DNA from: Adineta vaga
Lineage: Eukaryota; Rotifera
DNA length: 64,000 bases
Direction: 5' to 3'
Assembly (NCBI GenBank): GCA_021613535.1
Contig: CP075492.1
Span: 16,926,001-16,990,000 of the forward strand
A program made the position numbers and the translations under genes. Below the pieces are notes generated by a model. The model did not search any database. It was not told where the DNA came from and saw only the letters and a program-made list of their open reading frames with translations. Shown here piece after piece: positions 20,801 through 33,024 of this stretch (the stretch's first letter is position 1; every line of letters begins with the position of its first letter).

Positions 20801-21863
20801 AGTTAATTCCGATGTATTCACTTGTAAATCATCGCATGTAATTAATCGACAATCAGCCGGAACTTTTTGGCCCATATTGATACGAACAATATCTCCCGGC
20901 ACAAGTTCCTCGGCATTTATTTGCATTTCCATGCCATTTCGTTTAACGGTTGTTATTGTTGATTGCAGATGAGAAAAGGATGCAACGATTTTCATTGATT
21001 TCACTTCTTGATAAAAGTTAAATATTCCATTGGAGAAAATGACAAGAATAAGAACAACACCCAAACCAAGATTAGTCACATCAGGATTAGGTTCACCGAA
21101 TGGTTTCTAAAACATAATTTTCGTTTTTTTTACTTCTTTGTAAGTGAACGAAACTTACATAACTAAGAAAAGCAAAAAGTGTAGCAACCCAAAGAATACC
21201 ATTAAAACCAACAAGAATTTGTTTGAGAAACATCCATAGAAGACTTGGTTTCGGTGGTGGTGTTAATCTATTTTGTCCATATTTGATGTGATGTTGTTGA
21301 ACAATTTCATCTGATAAACCATTCTGTAAATTACTTTCAAATCGTTCTGCAAGAGTTCCAATAGGAATAAGATGTACATCTGTTTTTAATGTTGATAAAT
21401 CTTCAGTTTTGTCTTTATCGAATTCAAATATCGATCCGACATCACTTGGACGATGAGGCAATGGTTGATCTTTAACAGTTACTGATGGAACTATTTTGAT
21501 TTCTTCTACAGGGATTGTTACATGATCAGACCGTTGATTTGTAGCAACAATGGATTGAAGACGACGTGTGGTTAATTCGGATTTTCGTCGTTGTTGTTCC
21601 AGTTGAAGATTTAAATTTTGCGACATCGTTTGCCATGCTACTGAATTTTTTCTCATAATTTCATTGGGATTATCTTCTGGGGGAACAATACCGATCGAAC
21701 GACGAATTGCATTGAGACTACTCAGTCGACGTTCAGAGGGTAATTGTACTGGTATGTTCGAAGATTTCTTTTTCGGCTGACGTACATTCGATTGTTCAGG
21801 TAACAAATCCATTCGACTTGCTGTCGATGGAATCGTTTTCATTTGGAATCCAGACATTTCCAA
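17819..21863 (-). CDS. P-type cation-transporting ATPase, divergent Na+/K+-ATPase-like (type II)
   Basis: Seven exons join in frame (21863-21159, 21106-20479, 20428-20271, 20218-19004, 18953-18635, 18590-18306, 18249-17819), 3741 nt, 1246 aa. The product is a plasma-membrane or organelle pump coupling ATP hydrolysis to cation transport. The cytosolic N-terminus of about 150 residues is unusually long and Arg/Ser-rich. Then come the M1-M2 hairpin, the actuator loop with TGESEPV, M4 with [13 protein letters not shown], the phosphorylation site DKTGTLT (start of exon 4), the nucleotide domain with [10 protein letters not shown], the hinge VTGDHPTTA and [16 protein letters not shown], and M5-M10. 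The sequence before the phosphorylated Asp is IIAT rather than the ICSD of animal Na+/K+ pumps, so the transported ion is uncertain. The gene is intact. Confidence 0.9.
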
Positions 21864-22278
21864 AGTTCAAGTGGTTCAATTGAAATCGTTTGTTTGATTA
21901 AAAAGTGCACAAGATAGATAAATGTAATGAAAAATGACTATCATATACACTTGTAGATATTCATATTTATATTTGAGTGTATTTTGTTCTTTGCTTTATC
22001 GTTCTGTATGAATATAAACTATCATGCGGGTAACGTTTGACTGCGCATTTGGTTGGGTGACGCCCAATAACCTTGTTTACTCTAGTATATGATATTCGAT
22101 GAAAAAGAATGACTCAATACAAAGGTTCATAACTACACCCTTTTTTAATCGATTATTTCATCGTTTTATAACAGTGTACTTGTTATTGAAAAGTACATCT
22201 TTTTCTCAATAGTAAATGATAAATAATCGGTACTTGAACAGCACAATAGTAGATTAATTAGATCATTTTATTTCTAAT
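21864..22278. other. Intergenic, ATPase upstream region
   Basis: AT-rich sequence, probably holding the ATPase promoter. A short perfect-looking inversion, TTGGGTGACGCCCAA, occurs at about 22052. Nothing else is recognised. Confidence 0.4.
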
Positions 22279-22520
22279 ATGAAAACCAAGGTCGAAGAAT
22301 ACTTCAGATTTTTCTTTCTCTTTTTTCTCTTGCTAACTGTGTTAATGATTGCTCTTGAAAGCAATGGTAAATATTTTATTAGAAAAATGATCGATTATTT
22401 TAAATTTTCTATCTGTTTATGGAAGAGAAAAAGCAAAATATCGTTTTTTTATTTGCACACTGTAAGTTATGGTGTAACAAACACAATTTTTCAGCTTCAA
22501 TAGCAACAACAATAAGTTAG
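22279..22520 (+). CDS. Candidate very small secreted or membrane peptide
   Basis: The ATG at 22279 opens MKTKVEEYFRFFFLFFLLLT, a strong signal-peptide or TM segment. It can be read unspliced to 22503 (74 aa), or spliced (exons 22279-22366 and 22495-22520, GT-AG) to a 37-aa product. A hairpin of the 3'-end family starts 21 bp after the spliced stop, which supports a real transcription unit. The evidence is otherwise weak, and no family is recognised. Confidence 0.25.
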
Positions 22521-22540
22521 TTGTTGTTGTACTCGATTGA

Positions 22541-22594
22541 AGAGGGTATGGGTGTGAGTTAAGAGTATAGCCTGACCCACACCCATACCCTTTG
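22541..22594. repeat. TGTGGG-type hairpin
   Basis: The arms GAGGGTATGGGTGTGAGT and ACCCACACCCATACCCTTT are separated by TAAGAGTATAGCCTG. Stem pairing is near perfect over 17 bp. Confidence 0.8.
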
Positions 22595-22699
22595 ATTATT
22601 TAACAATTAATGAAATTTATTTATCATTTTCTCAAATAAATAATTATTTCAATTCTTTTAATAAAATTTATTTTAAATTTCGTGGTTCACATATATTTC

Positions 22700-23352
22700 A
22701 ATGTTATTGTAAATCTCATTCAATAAATGGTAGTAATTATTTATATGAAATTCATCCAACAACAGATCGTCGTTGGTATCCAGAATTCAATAAAAAAACA
22801 ATTTCCTTATTATCCAAGTAAAATCCAAGATATAATTCATCCAAATAATTATTCTCTATTACAATCATTAATATTTCATGGTAAATTTCCTCGTTTAAAA
22901 GTTTGCCATCCTGGTATATGTAAATCAATTATTATTCGATTACCAAAAAAAATACAATTAAAAAATCTTCGTCAATTAACAATACGAAAACAAAAAGGTT
23001 ATGTATTAGAAAAGATATTATTAACTTGTTCATATTTAACTTATTTAGATTTTTCATCAATAAAATATCTTCGACTTGGTCAACTTAAAAATTTTTCTTT
23101 CATAATGGACAATTTGTCATTCTTCTCTCATTTTCACCAATCTTTTTCAATTTCATTTAATTATTGTTAATCAATGTTCATTATTAAAAATATTAGTTTT
23201 ATGTATTTATATGAAAGGACACATGCATCGTTTTTCTTCTATTGGTAGTCTTAGAAAAATAACCAAAATGCATTCTCTTTTCAAATATGTCAAAGAATAT
23301 CACTTCCGTCTAACTATTTCTTCACATGGTTTCATTCCACATTCTGTTTATT
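22700..23352 (+). pseudogene. LRR/F-box-like protein relic
   Basis: Two frames share one homology. A frame near 22740 reads YEIHPTTDRRWYPEF. The frame 22727-23170 carries LRR-like blocks (KNLRQLTIRKQKGY and LTYLDFSSIKYLRLGQL). A third stretch continues VNQCSLLKILVLCIYMKGH and ends at 23352. Bdelloid F-box/LRR proteins show the same WYPEF...LTHLDLS style, as I recall. The frame changes make it a pseudogene fragment. Confidence 0.45.
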
Positions 23353-24845
23353 AATATCAATATACTATGTTATATTCCTTTCTTGTTTGATTATAAAATA
23401 AATAATAAAGTTTTTCAATAAATTTATAAGAAAACTAGTAAATAAGTGATTATATAAATCATGGAATTTGCTATTAAAAAATACTGACTCTCTTCAGAAC
23501 CACTATATGATATAAATCATTCTTTTGAGTTTGTTGCTTTACTTGTATATTCTATTCTTCTTCTTGCTAAGAATATACACATTTGATTCTTTGGTCTTTT
23601 CTCCCATCTCATATGTACGTCCATCTAAATATGCACGTATATAGATACATAACTTTGTTTTTCTAGTTACTCTCATTCATGTGTTTATTTACTCAACAAT
23701 TGCTGGTTTTCAGATTGTTCTATAATATTTTACTCGATGATCAATACCTGGAGTGGAAGAAACGATGTTCGAAAGAATTCAAAGACAAAGTGATGAAATC
23801 AGCGAAGATAAAACAGCTTGGAGAAATTTCCACGGGGCGGGGGATTTTTTATTTTTGAAAGATTCTGCACCTCTGTTGATTTGATAAAGAAAGAAAAGAC
23901 GAAGAATTTTGTTAATTTTATTTTATTTTGTTGATGATTTGTTGAAAGTTGAAAAAGGAACAAAATTTCCTTTTGATAAAACAGGGTGTGGGTAGTGCTG
24001 AAGAATGTGGTTATGATATATGGAAATTACTTAATAGATTTTTTGAATAGTTGATTAATAAATAGAATACTCTTTCGAATTTAATTCAATTCAATCGATA
24101 TCAACTCAAGAATTGAGTTCCTTAATCGTGCGATATATGGAGACAAAGCTGTGAGAAAGCGGATGTTTATTATAGAATTTTTTTTACAACTATCTTCACT
24201 TTCGTCCTCATCCAAATCTGTATTTTCTTCTTATATATTAATGATCAAAAATAGATTAAAATTTTTATAGTTTAAAGTAAAAAATGCACTGTGGAATAAA
24301 ATTTAGAGAAAGAGAGATTCTAGATTCTTATGAATGCATTGTAGCATGTCTGTATATAAAAAAAAACATTTTCTCTGTTTTCCTGTTTAACAATCATATC
24401 TTAATGGTTAAATAGGAGAGAAAAAACTAAATTCGAAGTATAATTTTACACACACATGGACTCTCAAGGTTTGCCAAATGTTCAATAAATACGAATGAAA
24501 AGTAATAATAACAAAACCTTTTTACTACTAAAAAACTTCCCGAAGAATATTCATTTTATACAGAGAGTTAAAACTAAAAGACCTACTGCTCGAGAAATAA
24601 AGCGGAAATCTGTATGAAATGACGACGTAGTTCTTTGGTAGTGTGATGAACATCTCTTGAGATCATCTAATAGTGTAGAAGAGGAATATTCTTGATTTTC
24701 GATTATTTTATAAGTTCCATAGTTTTTCTACCTTTTCTACCTCTATAGATAAAAGGATGATATGATGCAGAGTTTCTCCCGCTTAGTTACTTAAGTTTAT
24801 TTGTGACATAAAAAATCACCCGATTAATTCATCTAGATCAATCAA
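23353..24845. other. Long intergenic region
   Basis: AT-rich, with no convincing frame. A half-element of the TGTGGG family (CAGGGTGTGGGTAGTGCTG) lies at about 23983-24001. The 3' part presumably holds the promoter of the receptor gene that starts at 24846. Confidence 0.4.
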
Positions 24846-27800
24846 ATGTGGTTGAACGTCCGGCAACAAATTAGAGCTGTGTTTTTCATATCAGTTCTAT
24901 GCAACACATGTACTACCTCTCGTTTGATGTACGACACAAATGGTTACAAGAGCACATTCGATTGTTTACATCTTGTGAATATTAGAAATTATGAATTGAT
25001 CAGTGCTATTGATGTCGAGTTGACAGTCAACTTTGAGATAGTGCGATATTGTCGTCGATTAACAGAAAAAATTATTGACCGGTCGCTTATTGATAATAAG
25101 ACTACCGCTAATGGTCGACATTTAACATTCAATCAATTGCGTGAAATGAGTATTTCAAGTAATCAATTACTTGACTGGTATGTACCATTGGATACCATTG
25201 AAGAATATGTATCAAACAAAGAAACAGGCTTCGTTTTCATTTGTTCTAATCTTTGGTTCGGAACACAATGTGAATATACGTTCGACTCAAATGCATCCTT
25301 TACAAATATTGTCAAAGAACGACAAACGAAGAAAAAACACCCGACTAGCGATGTCTTATCTATCACAAATGGTACTTGTTATATCATGCACTATGAAGAA
25401 TGTAAATCTGTCATTTGTTTGGACTGGTGTGAAATATGTGACGGTTAGTAAATATATTCTGAGATCTACCCGAATTCCATAAATTATGAGAAGACTGCAC
25501 CAGTACGAGTATATGGAAATCAATTATCGTATTATAGGAGTATAGCTTACATTTAATTCTTTAATTTTCACTCATATTCTCAGTAAAAACTAATTCGTTC
25601 TTTTTTTGACTGAAGGTAAAATCGATTGTAGTAATGGATTCGATGAGTATTATTGTCATGAACTTGAAATGAATGAATGTGATCCAAAAACTGAATATCG
25701 TTGTTTCAATGCACAATGTATCGATAATGAACTCTATGGAAACTTTAAATCTGACTGTATGGATGCATCTGATGAGATCACGTGGCCAATTAAATATTGT
25801 AAAGTATTCGATTATTTGACGGGCTGTGAAAATCATGCATGCGCTTCATTATTGTTTTCGTGTGGCGATGGTCATTGTTATGATGGACCGAATGTTCAAC
25901 ATGATGATCGATGTATAACTCAACGAGATCGTCTCTATTTTAACCAAATGCCACCATCAACACTCATATTATATTCACATATACATTTGATTTATAATGA
26001 TACTAAACCAGAAGCAATCTGTTTTAATCAGACATTATGTCCTTATCTTGTCGTTGAGAACAAAATGGCGATGACTCAAACACATAATAGTTTAACATGT
26101 CGATTATTCAATACATTTACTAATGAAACATATGTTAAGTTCGACGATATGCTGAAAGAGGTCAAACGTTTCATACGTTCATGCTCACTACTACCACAAG
26201 ATAGTCAAACGAATCAATGTTCATTATTTCAATGCGATGATCAAAGCAAATGTTTATCCTATCATCGACTTTCGGATGGTACTAGTGATTGTGCGAATGA
26301 AGAAGATGAACGTCATCCTAATACATGTTCATTCAATCTTCCTTATCGATTCAAATGTGATAATGAAACACGATGTCTACCTAGATCACTTCTGTTGGAT
26401 AAGATTGTAAGTAAACTTGAAACATTCTTAACACGTAAACATAACATATTTTTAGTATCAGTGCTTTGACAAGACTGATGAACGTATGAAACATCTGACC
26501 GTATGTTTAGACTCTTCAAGCGACCAATGTCTTATTCATCGAGAAAAGTCAGCTCGTTTTAACCTAACTTTTTCTGAGCTTTGCAATGGCGTTGTTGAAA
26601 GAATTTCTCATATGTCAAACGATACAGATGAATCACACTGTACCGACAGTGGATGGCCTTGTTCTACGCGTTATACCGATTGTAATTGGATATGGAACTG
26701 TCCAGATGGAAGTGATGAACTAAAAAGCTGTGTATTTAGTACTCTAAGTGCTCTTCACTGTAATAATTCGAAGCATTTTTGCTTGGATGTTCGTACTGGT
26801 CTTCCAATATGTTTGCCAAAAACACGAGCTGCTGATGGCATCGTCGATTGTGTTGGTGCCATTGATGAACAAGAATTTTGTCGAATGAAATATCCCGACA
26901 AAGATATGCGTCGATTTCGATGTCAGAATTCAGATATTTGTATTCAACGCCAGCAAATATGTGACTGCCATCGAGATTGTCCCAACAACGATGATGAAAC
27001 ATTTGCATGTATCTGGCTCAATAATGATCGACAGACTCAGTGTGATTCTGGAAAATTCCGATGCCGAGATGGTCGATATACAAATAGCAGTAAGTGGTTT
27101 ATCATGTCTAAATTTCTCTAGGAGGAAAAGCATCAAAGTTTGTGTCAAGTTCTCGTTCAAAAATTTTCATATATAGCCATCTATTTGATATGAGAAGTAA
27201 GAGAAATACATGTATAGGAGCAGTAGGGTAACATCATCCGAGAAATGAGATATTCCATCATAGATAGTTAATTTTCTTAAATCATGTTGATTAAAATACA
27301 TCCTTTAGCAAATTAAACATCCTTTTTCGTCAAATAGTTGATATAGATTCCTGTACCGGTGCTCGTATGTGTTCAGAAAATGACCATCTTCTCTTTTGTG
27401 AATTCAACTATGGAGAACGTGCACAACTATTTAGTATACATATGTTTCCTGAGTATCCAAGCCAAAAAGTTAACCATATGCTTAAATATCGAGACTTAGA
27501 ACAACAATCAGCAACATTGACCAATATCGTCCTATGGCAGTGTAATTCTGGTATGTATGTTCGTTCAACTATTCATCCATCTGGCTTTTTTTGTCTCTGT
27601 CCAAATTATTATTATGGTGATCGCTGCCAATTTCAACGAAAACGAATATCTCTTATACTTTACCTTCGCATAGGAAATTTCGTTGATAATGAAATTCCAA
27701 TATTTAAATTTGTCGTTTTATTGGTGCGACATAATACTACATCGTCTATTATATCTCATGAACAATTTATTTATACACCAGAAAAACATTGTTTGCCACA

Positions 27801-29904
27801 ATATATGATAGAATTACTCTATCCAATTGATGATTCATTGTTATCATTTGTTAATCATACTCTATATATTCATGCATTCATTCTAACAACACTAAAACAT
27901 TTTGTTTCTTGGCATTTTCCTCTCTCATTTGAATTCTTACCTGTTCGTCGTATAGCAAAAGAACTTCTTGTGACAAACATATCGAGTATGATTACTGAAT
28001 CAATGTTAACAACAATAATAATTTATCCTAACTGCACAAATTGTTCGAGTAATTCTCTATGTCTTGGATATGATATTGATCTTGGTCGAGAAATTTGTGT
28101 ATGTCCTTTAAATCATACTGGCCGTCGCTGTCTCATTGTTTTCGATCCATGTACGAAAAATAATTGTAATGGACATGGAAAATGTATAACACTTGATATA
28201 CGTCATGATACAATAGCTCAATTCATGTGCTTATGTGATAAGGAATGGTTCGGTAAACAATGTGAAAAAGTGAAACCACGGGTTTATATTTCATTCTCTC
28301 GAGATATTAGTATTCCATCATCAAACATCGCTTTTATTCATATTATGGAAATGGGTTCATCAGGTGAACCTCGTCATTTTACATACTTTCGTCGACTTCA
28401 TCGAGACAAAAGGAATTTCACTTTCTTTTTGGATAATAGGTTAAGTGTACCTAACCTTGATTTCATTCAACTGTACGAACATCAATATCAATTTGATTAT
28501 TATCTTTTGCTGTTACGTGAAAGTAGTGTATTACCACTTTTACTTGATATCAGTACCAAAATTCGGTCTTCTCATCGATGTCATTCGATCCACGAACTAT
28601 TCAATCAAACTATACTTGCTCAGTTTCCTCTACGTCGAGTAAAGAATTATCAATATCCATGTCTCAATCAGCAATCAAAATGTTTCTACGATGATAAACT
28701 CATTTGCTTATGCGATAAAACCAATCATACTATTTGTTTTAATTTTGAGACAACACCTCGTGGATGTTTATGGAATAAATGTCATGGTCGTGGTATGTGT
28801 GTACAAGATGATGAAACATGTCCAACTATTGCAGTATGTATTTGTGAACCATGTAGTTATGGATCGGTTTGTCAATTTTCAAGAGCTGGTTATAGTTTAT
28901 CACTCGATGCGATTATTGGTTCACATATTCGATTGAACGCAATGAATATTTTTCAGCAGAGTACAACGATTAAAATAACTGTTCTAGTTCTTTGCATATT
29001 GATCGTCTTTGGTTTTATTTTCAATACGTTGGCTACTGGTACATTTACTCAGAAGAAGACACGTGAGTCTGGATGTGGACTTTACTTGCTTGTCTCATCC
29101 ATCACCGGCTTATTAACTATGATAGTACTCATGTGCAAAATAATCATAATCTTAAACCCCAAACAAACCAATATTGGTTGTTCTCTTACTGAATTTTTAC
29201 TTAAATGGTGGTCAACAAGTTGTGAATGGATAGATGCATGTGTGGCTATGGATCGGACACAAGCTGTCAGCTATCCAACCAAATACACTCGTGCAATAAG
29301 TGAACGTCGCGCTAAATGGATTGTCGGATGTGTATTCATATTTCTTGCTCTTATCTCTTCTCCAGAATTGATCTTTCGTCGCATTGTTATCGATACACAT
29401 GATGAACGAGCTTGGTGTGTACTTACATTAAATGCTGATCGACCAGTTATTCTTGTCCTATATTCAATTTCGAATGTTCTCTGGTTCATATTACCATTGA
29501 TCATTAATTTTGCTAGTAGTATCATTATTATTCAGAGAACAACGGCTTTAAAAAATCAGATAAAGAACAAAACCACTCCACCGAATCAAAACAAAAGTAC
29601 ACGACTGAAACTGCGAATGGACTTGATTAAAAAATCAATCAGTCAACATAAACATATACTAATTGCACCGATTGTACTTGGTTGTCTTGCTGTACCTCGA
29701 CTTGTTCTAAGTTTTATATTTGTATGTCAAAAACTTGATCGACAACCGTACATTAGTCTAATTAGCTATTGTATTGCCTTTCTACCTTGTATGGCTATTG
29801 TTTTCGTATTTATTCTGCCATCAGAAATATTTCGAAAAGGAATGTATGACTTTATGAAAAGTATTAGGCCACAACGCATTCGTCGATTATTTATGACTTG
29901 TTGA
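24846..29904 (+). CDS. LDLa/EGF-ectodomain seven-transmembrane receptor
   Basis: Four exons join in frame: 24846-25443, 25616-26406, 26456-27089 and 27338-29904 (about 1530 aa). The start MWLNVRQQIRAVFFISVLCN is a signal peptide. LDL-receptor class A modules recur in exons 2 and 3 (DCSNGFDEYYC, CMDASDE, CDDQSKCL...DCANEEDE, DGSDELKSC, CPNNDDETF). They bind Ca2+ through their acidic C-terminal motif. EGF-like modules follow in exon 4 (CPNYYYGDRCQF, CNGHGKCITLD..., CDKEWFGKQCE). The last ~330 residues are a rhodopsin-like 7TM unit beginning ITVLVLCILIVFGFIFNTLA. The DRY position reads AMDRTQAVSYP. This resembles the relaxin-receptor layout of a large ectodomain on a class-A GPCR. A hairpin lies 110 bp past the stop. 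Confidence 0.88.
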
Positions 29905-30013
29905 TATTCAATCTAAACCTTCGTTATTGTCTGTATTTGCTTTTACATCTATGTTGTCTCACATGCTTCATTTTTGAAATCATAACGAAAATAAATTATC
30001 CTGCTTGAATACA

Positions 30014-30062
30014 ATGGATGTGGGCGTAGAATGAAGAGGCTATGCTCACCCACACCTTTGAA
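30014..30062. repeat. TGTGGG-type hairpin, 3' of the LDLa/7TM gene
   Basis: The arms TGGATGTGGGCGTAGAATG and GCTCACCCACACCTTTGAA are imperfectly paired. The loop is AAGAGGCTAT, like that at 17715-17745. Confidence 0.7.
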
Positions 30063-31110
30063 TCTTAAGATGATCGCTCCATAGCATTAAGAAAACTCTA
30101 AGTACAAACATCTTGAAGCAATAAGACAAAACAACGGAAAATGAGTATAGCTACTAATTTATTTTCTTATTTTATTTCTTTATTTCTATTAACAAATCTT
30201 CTTCTTTTTTTCTCAAAACTTTGTATATGACTAGGAAATTTTTGTGTTCATTCACATTGACATCATTTATAATTATTTTCCTATTCACAGATAGAACAAA
30301 AATGAGCATTGAGATAAGGTAGTATATTTTGTCAACAATGAAGTTAAGCATTTATTTGACTGATGAAGAGGAACTGGTTTTAATGTTAGGACTTTTGAGA
30401 AATTATTCTAAATCGATATTCATTCGCAAGCATAATAAATTTCTCCTAAACCATAATAAAGATATTATTTCATACTTCACCTGGATTATGAAGTCATTTT
30501 ATTAAAAAAATCAAAATCAAATTAATCGATATCCTTAGAATATTGACACCCACGCTCATTGTTTGTCAAATGCGAACGTTTTCGGGAAGCCTATTAAAAG
30601 AAATGAGTTTTTTCGTACAGTACTCCATATTTTAGTAATGATGAATACTAGTAGCAGCATCACTAATGAAATACTATTGCATTTTTATCGATATTACCGT
30701 TCACACAATTTTCTCTGGAGTATTCATAGAGTTCTGAATAGAATCTTATTAATTCTTCGATGATCACCTTATAAATTATGGCAAATTTTCTAAAGGATTG
30801 TTTCATATCGATCAAGTTTTTGAGTTAAAACAAACCTGGGTTACTCAGGTGTATTACCATGTCAGTTCTGGTTTTATTTTTTTTAAAGTCATGAGCTGTA
30901 AAACAGTTGACACTTGTTTAACTAACAAATTTGAGCGTGAGTTTGCTCTGAATCATAGATGGTACTTACTTATATATTAGCTAAAAAATGAATAATCACT
31001 GTGAAGGTATAGCACCACGGAGCTAGCACGAAAAACAAAGCTTTATTTAACGAATGGCTTTTAGGACTGACTGAAAGAAATATAATTTTAGAACCATAAC
31101 ATGCTTTAAA
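30063..31110. other. Intergenic, no gene recognised
   Basis: Only chance-like frames occur (30563-30763 and 30798-30980), without known motifs. One half motif, ACACCCACGCTCATTG, lies near 30545. Confidence 0.4.
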
Positions 31111-31111
31111 C

Positions 31112-31520
31112 TTTTCTCTCAATTTCATTGGTTACAGCAACTTTTCCAAAAAATTCCTCAGCGATTTCACATACTGTTTTTCTAGATTCTTTCTTATCGA
31201 GCGTTTTAACGTATTCATTTGACTTAATGTTAATTCTGACAGTAATATACTAAATGATGATGATTACGTTTCTTGTCGGACCACTGATTCAGTTGGCTAC
31301 ACTTGTTTCATCAGATCTTGTAATTGTTTAATTTCTTCTACATAAGATAATTGATCATTAAATAGCCTATATATATACATAGAGTTGTAGAGAATAACTT
31401 TCTCTATCAAATGTTATACTCATTATGAAACTTGATGAATCGATGAGAAGCGTACTACGCTCACATTGGCCGTTACAGAATTCGGTTAAACTTTCAAGAT
31501 CTGTAGGGCTCAATAATGTG
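31112..31520 (-). pseudogene. Exon relics of an unrecognised multi-exon gene
   Basis: Three coding-like blocks are visible on the minus strand. The first, about 31520-31440, reads MITLLSPTDLESLTEFCNG. The second, about 31365-31300, is coiled-coil-like (LFNDQLSYVEEIKQLQDLMK). The third, about 31247-31112, starts after TTTAG and reads YITVRINIKSNEYVKTLDKK, later CEIAEEFFGKVAV. The introns between them would be about 53 bp, the local norm, but the first junction does not keep frame. No family is recognised. Confidence 0.35.
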
Positions 31521-31813
31521 ATCATTTTGCTATAAAATTAACTATTGGTTTATATTTAGTTCCATATACGTGAGATTGTCACAAAAAATGCCAAATGGAA
31601 TTTTTCACTAACAGCATTTTACTCGTTTTATAAGTTCATGGCATGAAATATTTAGTCATCGGTTTATTGATGATTCTCGTGCGATAAATCGACATACAAT
31701 GATGTTTTGTCAATTATAATTACTTAAATATAATCTGAAAAATTCATCAATGACAGAAACATGTTTATTTCATTTATACCATCGATAGGAACTTTTCCGA
31801 TTTTTTTTGCCAG

Positions 31814-32060
31814 CCGAGATTTATCGAGATGAGTTTACGAAAGTTTTTCATAAACTAATGAAAAACAAATTTCAAATAGCTTGTCGTAAGTGAACTTTTT
31901 ATGTTATTTTATTGTGCAATTATTTAAACAACTGTCTATATAGATTATTCTATGTTTGGGATAGGAGCTTTACTACGTCTTATTCTTGTTCTGTTGCGAG
32001 TCAATGTTTGTGATCGCTATAGCTTATTAATCGTTTCATGTATTTATTTGTTTGCCTGAA
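31814..32060 (+). pseudogene. Possible exon pair of an unrecognised gene
   Basis: After GCCAG, the frame EIYRDEFTKVFHKLMKNKFQ runs to a GTAAGTG at 31886. After TATATAG it continues in frame as a hydrophobic stretch (FGIGALLRLILVLLRV) to a TGA near 32059. The intron would be 58 bp. No start codon or family is visible. This is offered as a weak candidate only. Confidence 0.2.
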
Positions 32061-32239
32061 TTTGATAAGAGAATATATTATATTTCTCTTTTCATTGTTT
32101 GATGCAAATTTGTAAGTAACCTTAAATGTTTCTTATTTTTCTTTGATTATAAATCTATCGCAACATATACGAGAAAAAATTCTTTATTCAATGCAAGATA
32201 TCACATGACTTCGTCTCACAGTAAACCATATCGTTGCAC

Positions 32240-32757
32240 CCATTCTATAATGCTTTACGATTGAATTGATCTATGTTCAATCTATATTCAGCAGCAGCCT
32301 TTTTGAAAATAAACATGAAAACAACAAATAAGTTCTTTTGTAAAATAAATTAAAACAATTTACCATTATTGACGGCAGAATCCAGCGGTGTATAGTCAAT
32401 CAAATATACAATACGTCTGATAATAGATACAAGTGTTGTTGTTGGTTTACATTCTTCATCTTCATACAGAAATTTCTGGCATATGTTTCCATCGTGACCA
32501 ACATTTGGATGATAAATTGATGTAACAAATCGAACTTGCGGTGGTTTGAATGGATATTCCGGAAGTAATGTCATTTCAATTTGAAAAGCAGCTTTATTAA
32601 ACGTATCCGAATTTGGTAATATTATTCCAAAAACGATAATCGTTGCTACGTCTGATCCGACATCTAACGGCGAGTTATAAAATTCTGCGATTTGCCATCC
32701 TTCACTTTTGAATTGAGTTCGAAAAAGAAAAATATTTGTTATTACATTTGCTTTCAT
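32240..32757 (-). pseudogene. Ubiquitin-conjugating enzyme E2-like, damaged
   Basis: The UBC fold is clear: FGIILPNSDTFNKAAFQIEM, LLPEYPFKPPQVRF, the HPN motif in IYHPNVGHDG and the catalytic Cys in GNICQKF. The nearest family is UBE2L3-like E2s, which carry ubiquitin to HECT or RBR ligases. The normal N-terminal helix is absent, and the frame starts MKANVITNIF. A second exon from 32298 (AAAEYRLNIDQFNRKAL) meets the first out of phase. It also needs a 2-nt shift before the tail EWVQRYGLL. It is therefore probably a decayed copy rather than an active enzyme. Confidence 0.65.
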
Positions 32758-32888
32758 TTTTTATTCCCTTTATAGTGAGTCATGCAAAACAATATTTGTT
32801 AAGGAATTCACAAATAATTTGTCGGATTTAACCATCATAAAAAGAAGACAAACTTGATTACAAGTAATAAAAAAATCTGTATTTATCT

Positions 32889-32940
32889 TCAGGGTGAGGG
32901 TACGGGTGAATATAAAATACAACCACACCCTCAACCTATG
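32889..32940. repeat. TGTGGG-type hairpin, 3' of the phospholipase gene
   Basis: The left arm CAGGGTGAGGGTACGGGTG faces the right arm ACCACACCCTCAACCT. It lies 85 bp past the stop of the minus-strand phospholipase (33025). Confidence 0.7.
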
Positions 32941-33024
32941 AAGTATTTCAAAGAACAATCCTCTTTACTGTTAGTCCAGCACTATTTATTTAAAAGTTGA
33001 AGAAAATGATCATAAGATGATTGT

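Noticed and set aside
22050-22075. Short inversion TTGGGTGACGCCCAA as an operator-like site
   Set aside because: The arms are only 6 bp, occur once and have no supporting context.
30563-30980. Plus-strand ORFs 30563-30763 and 30798-30980
   Set aside because: Low-complexity translations without motifs, splice support or upstream context.
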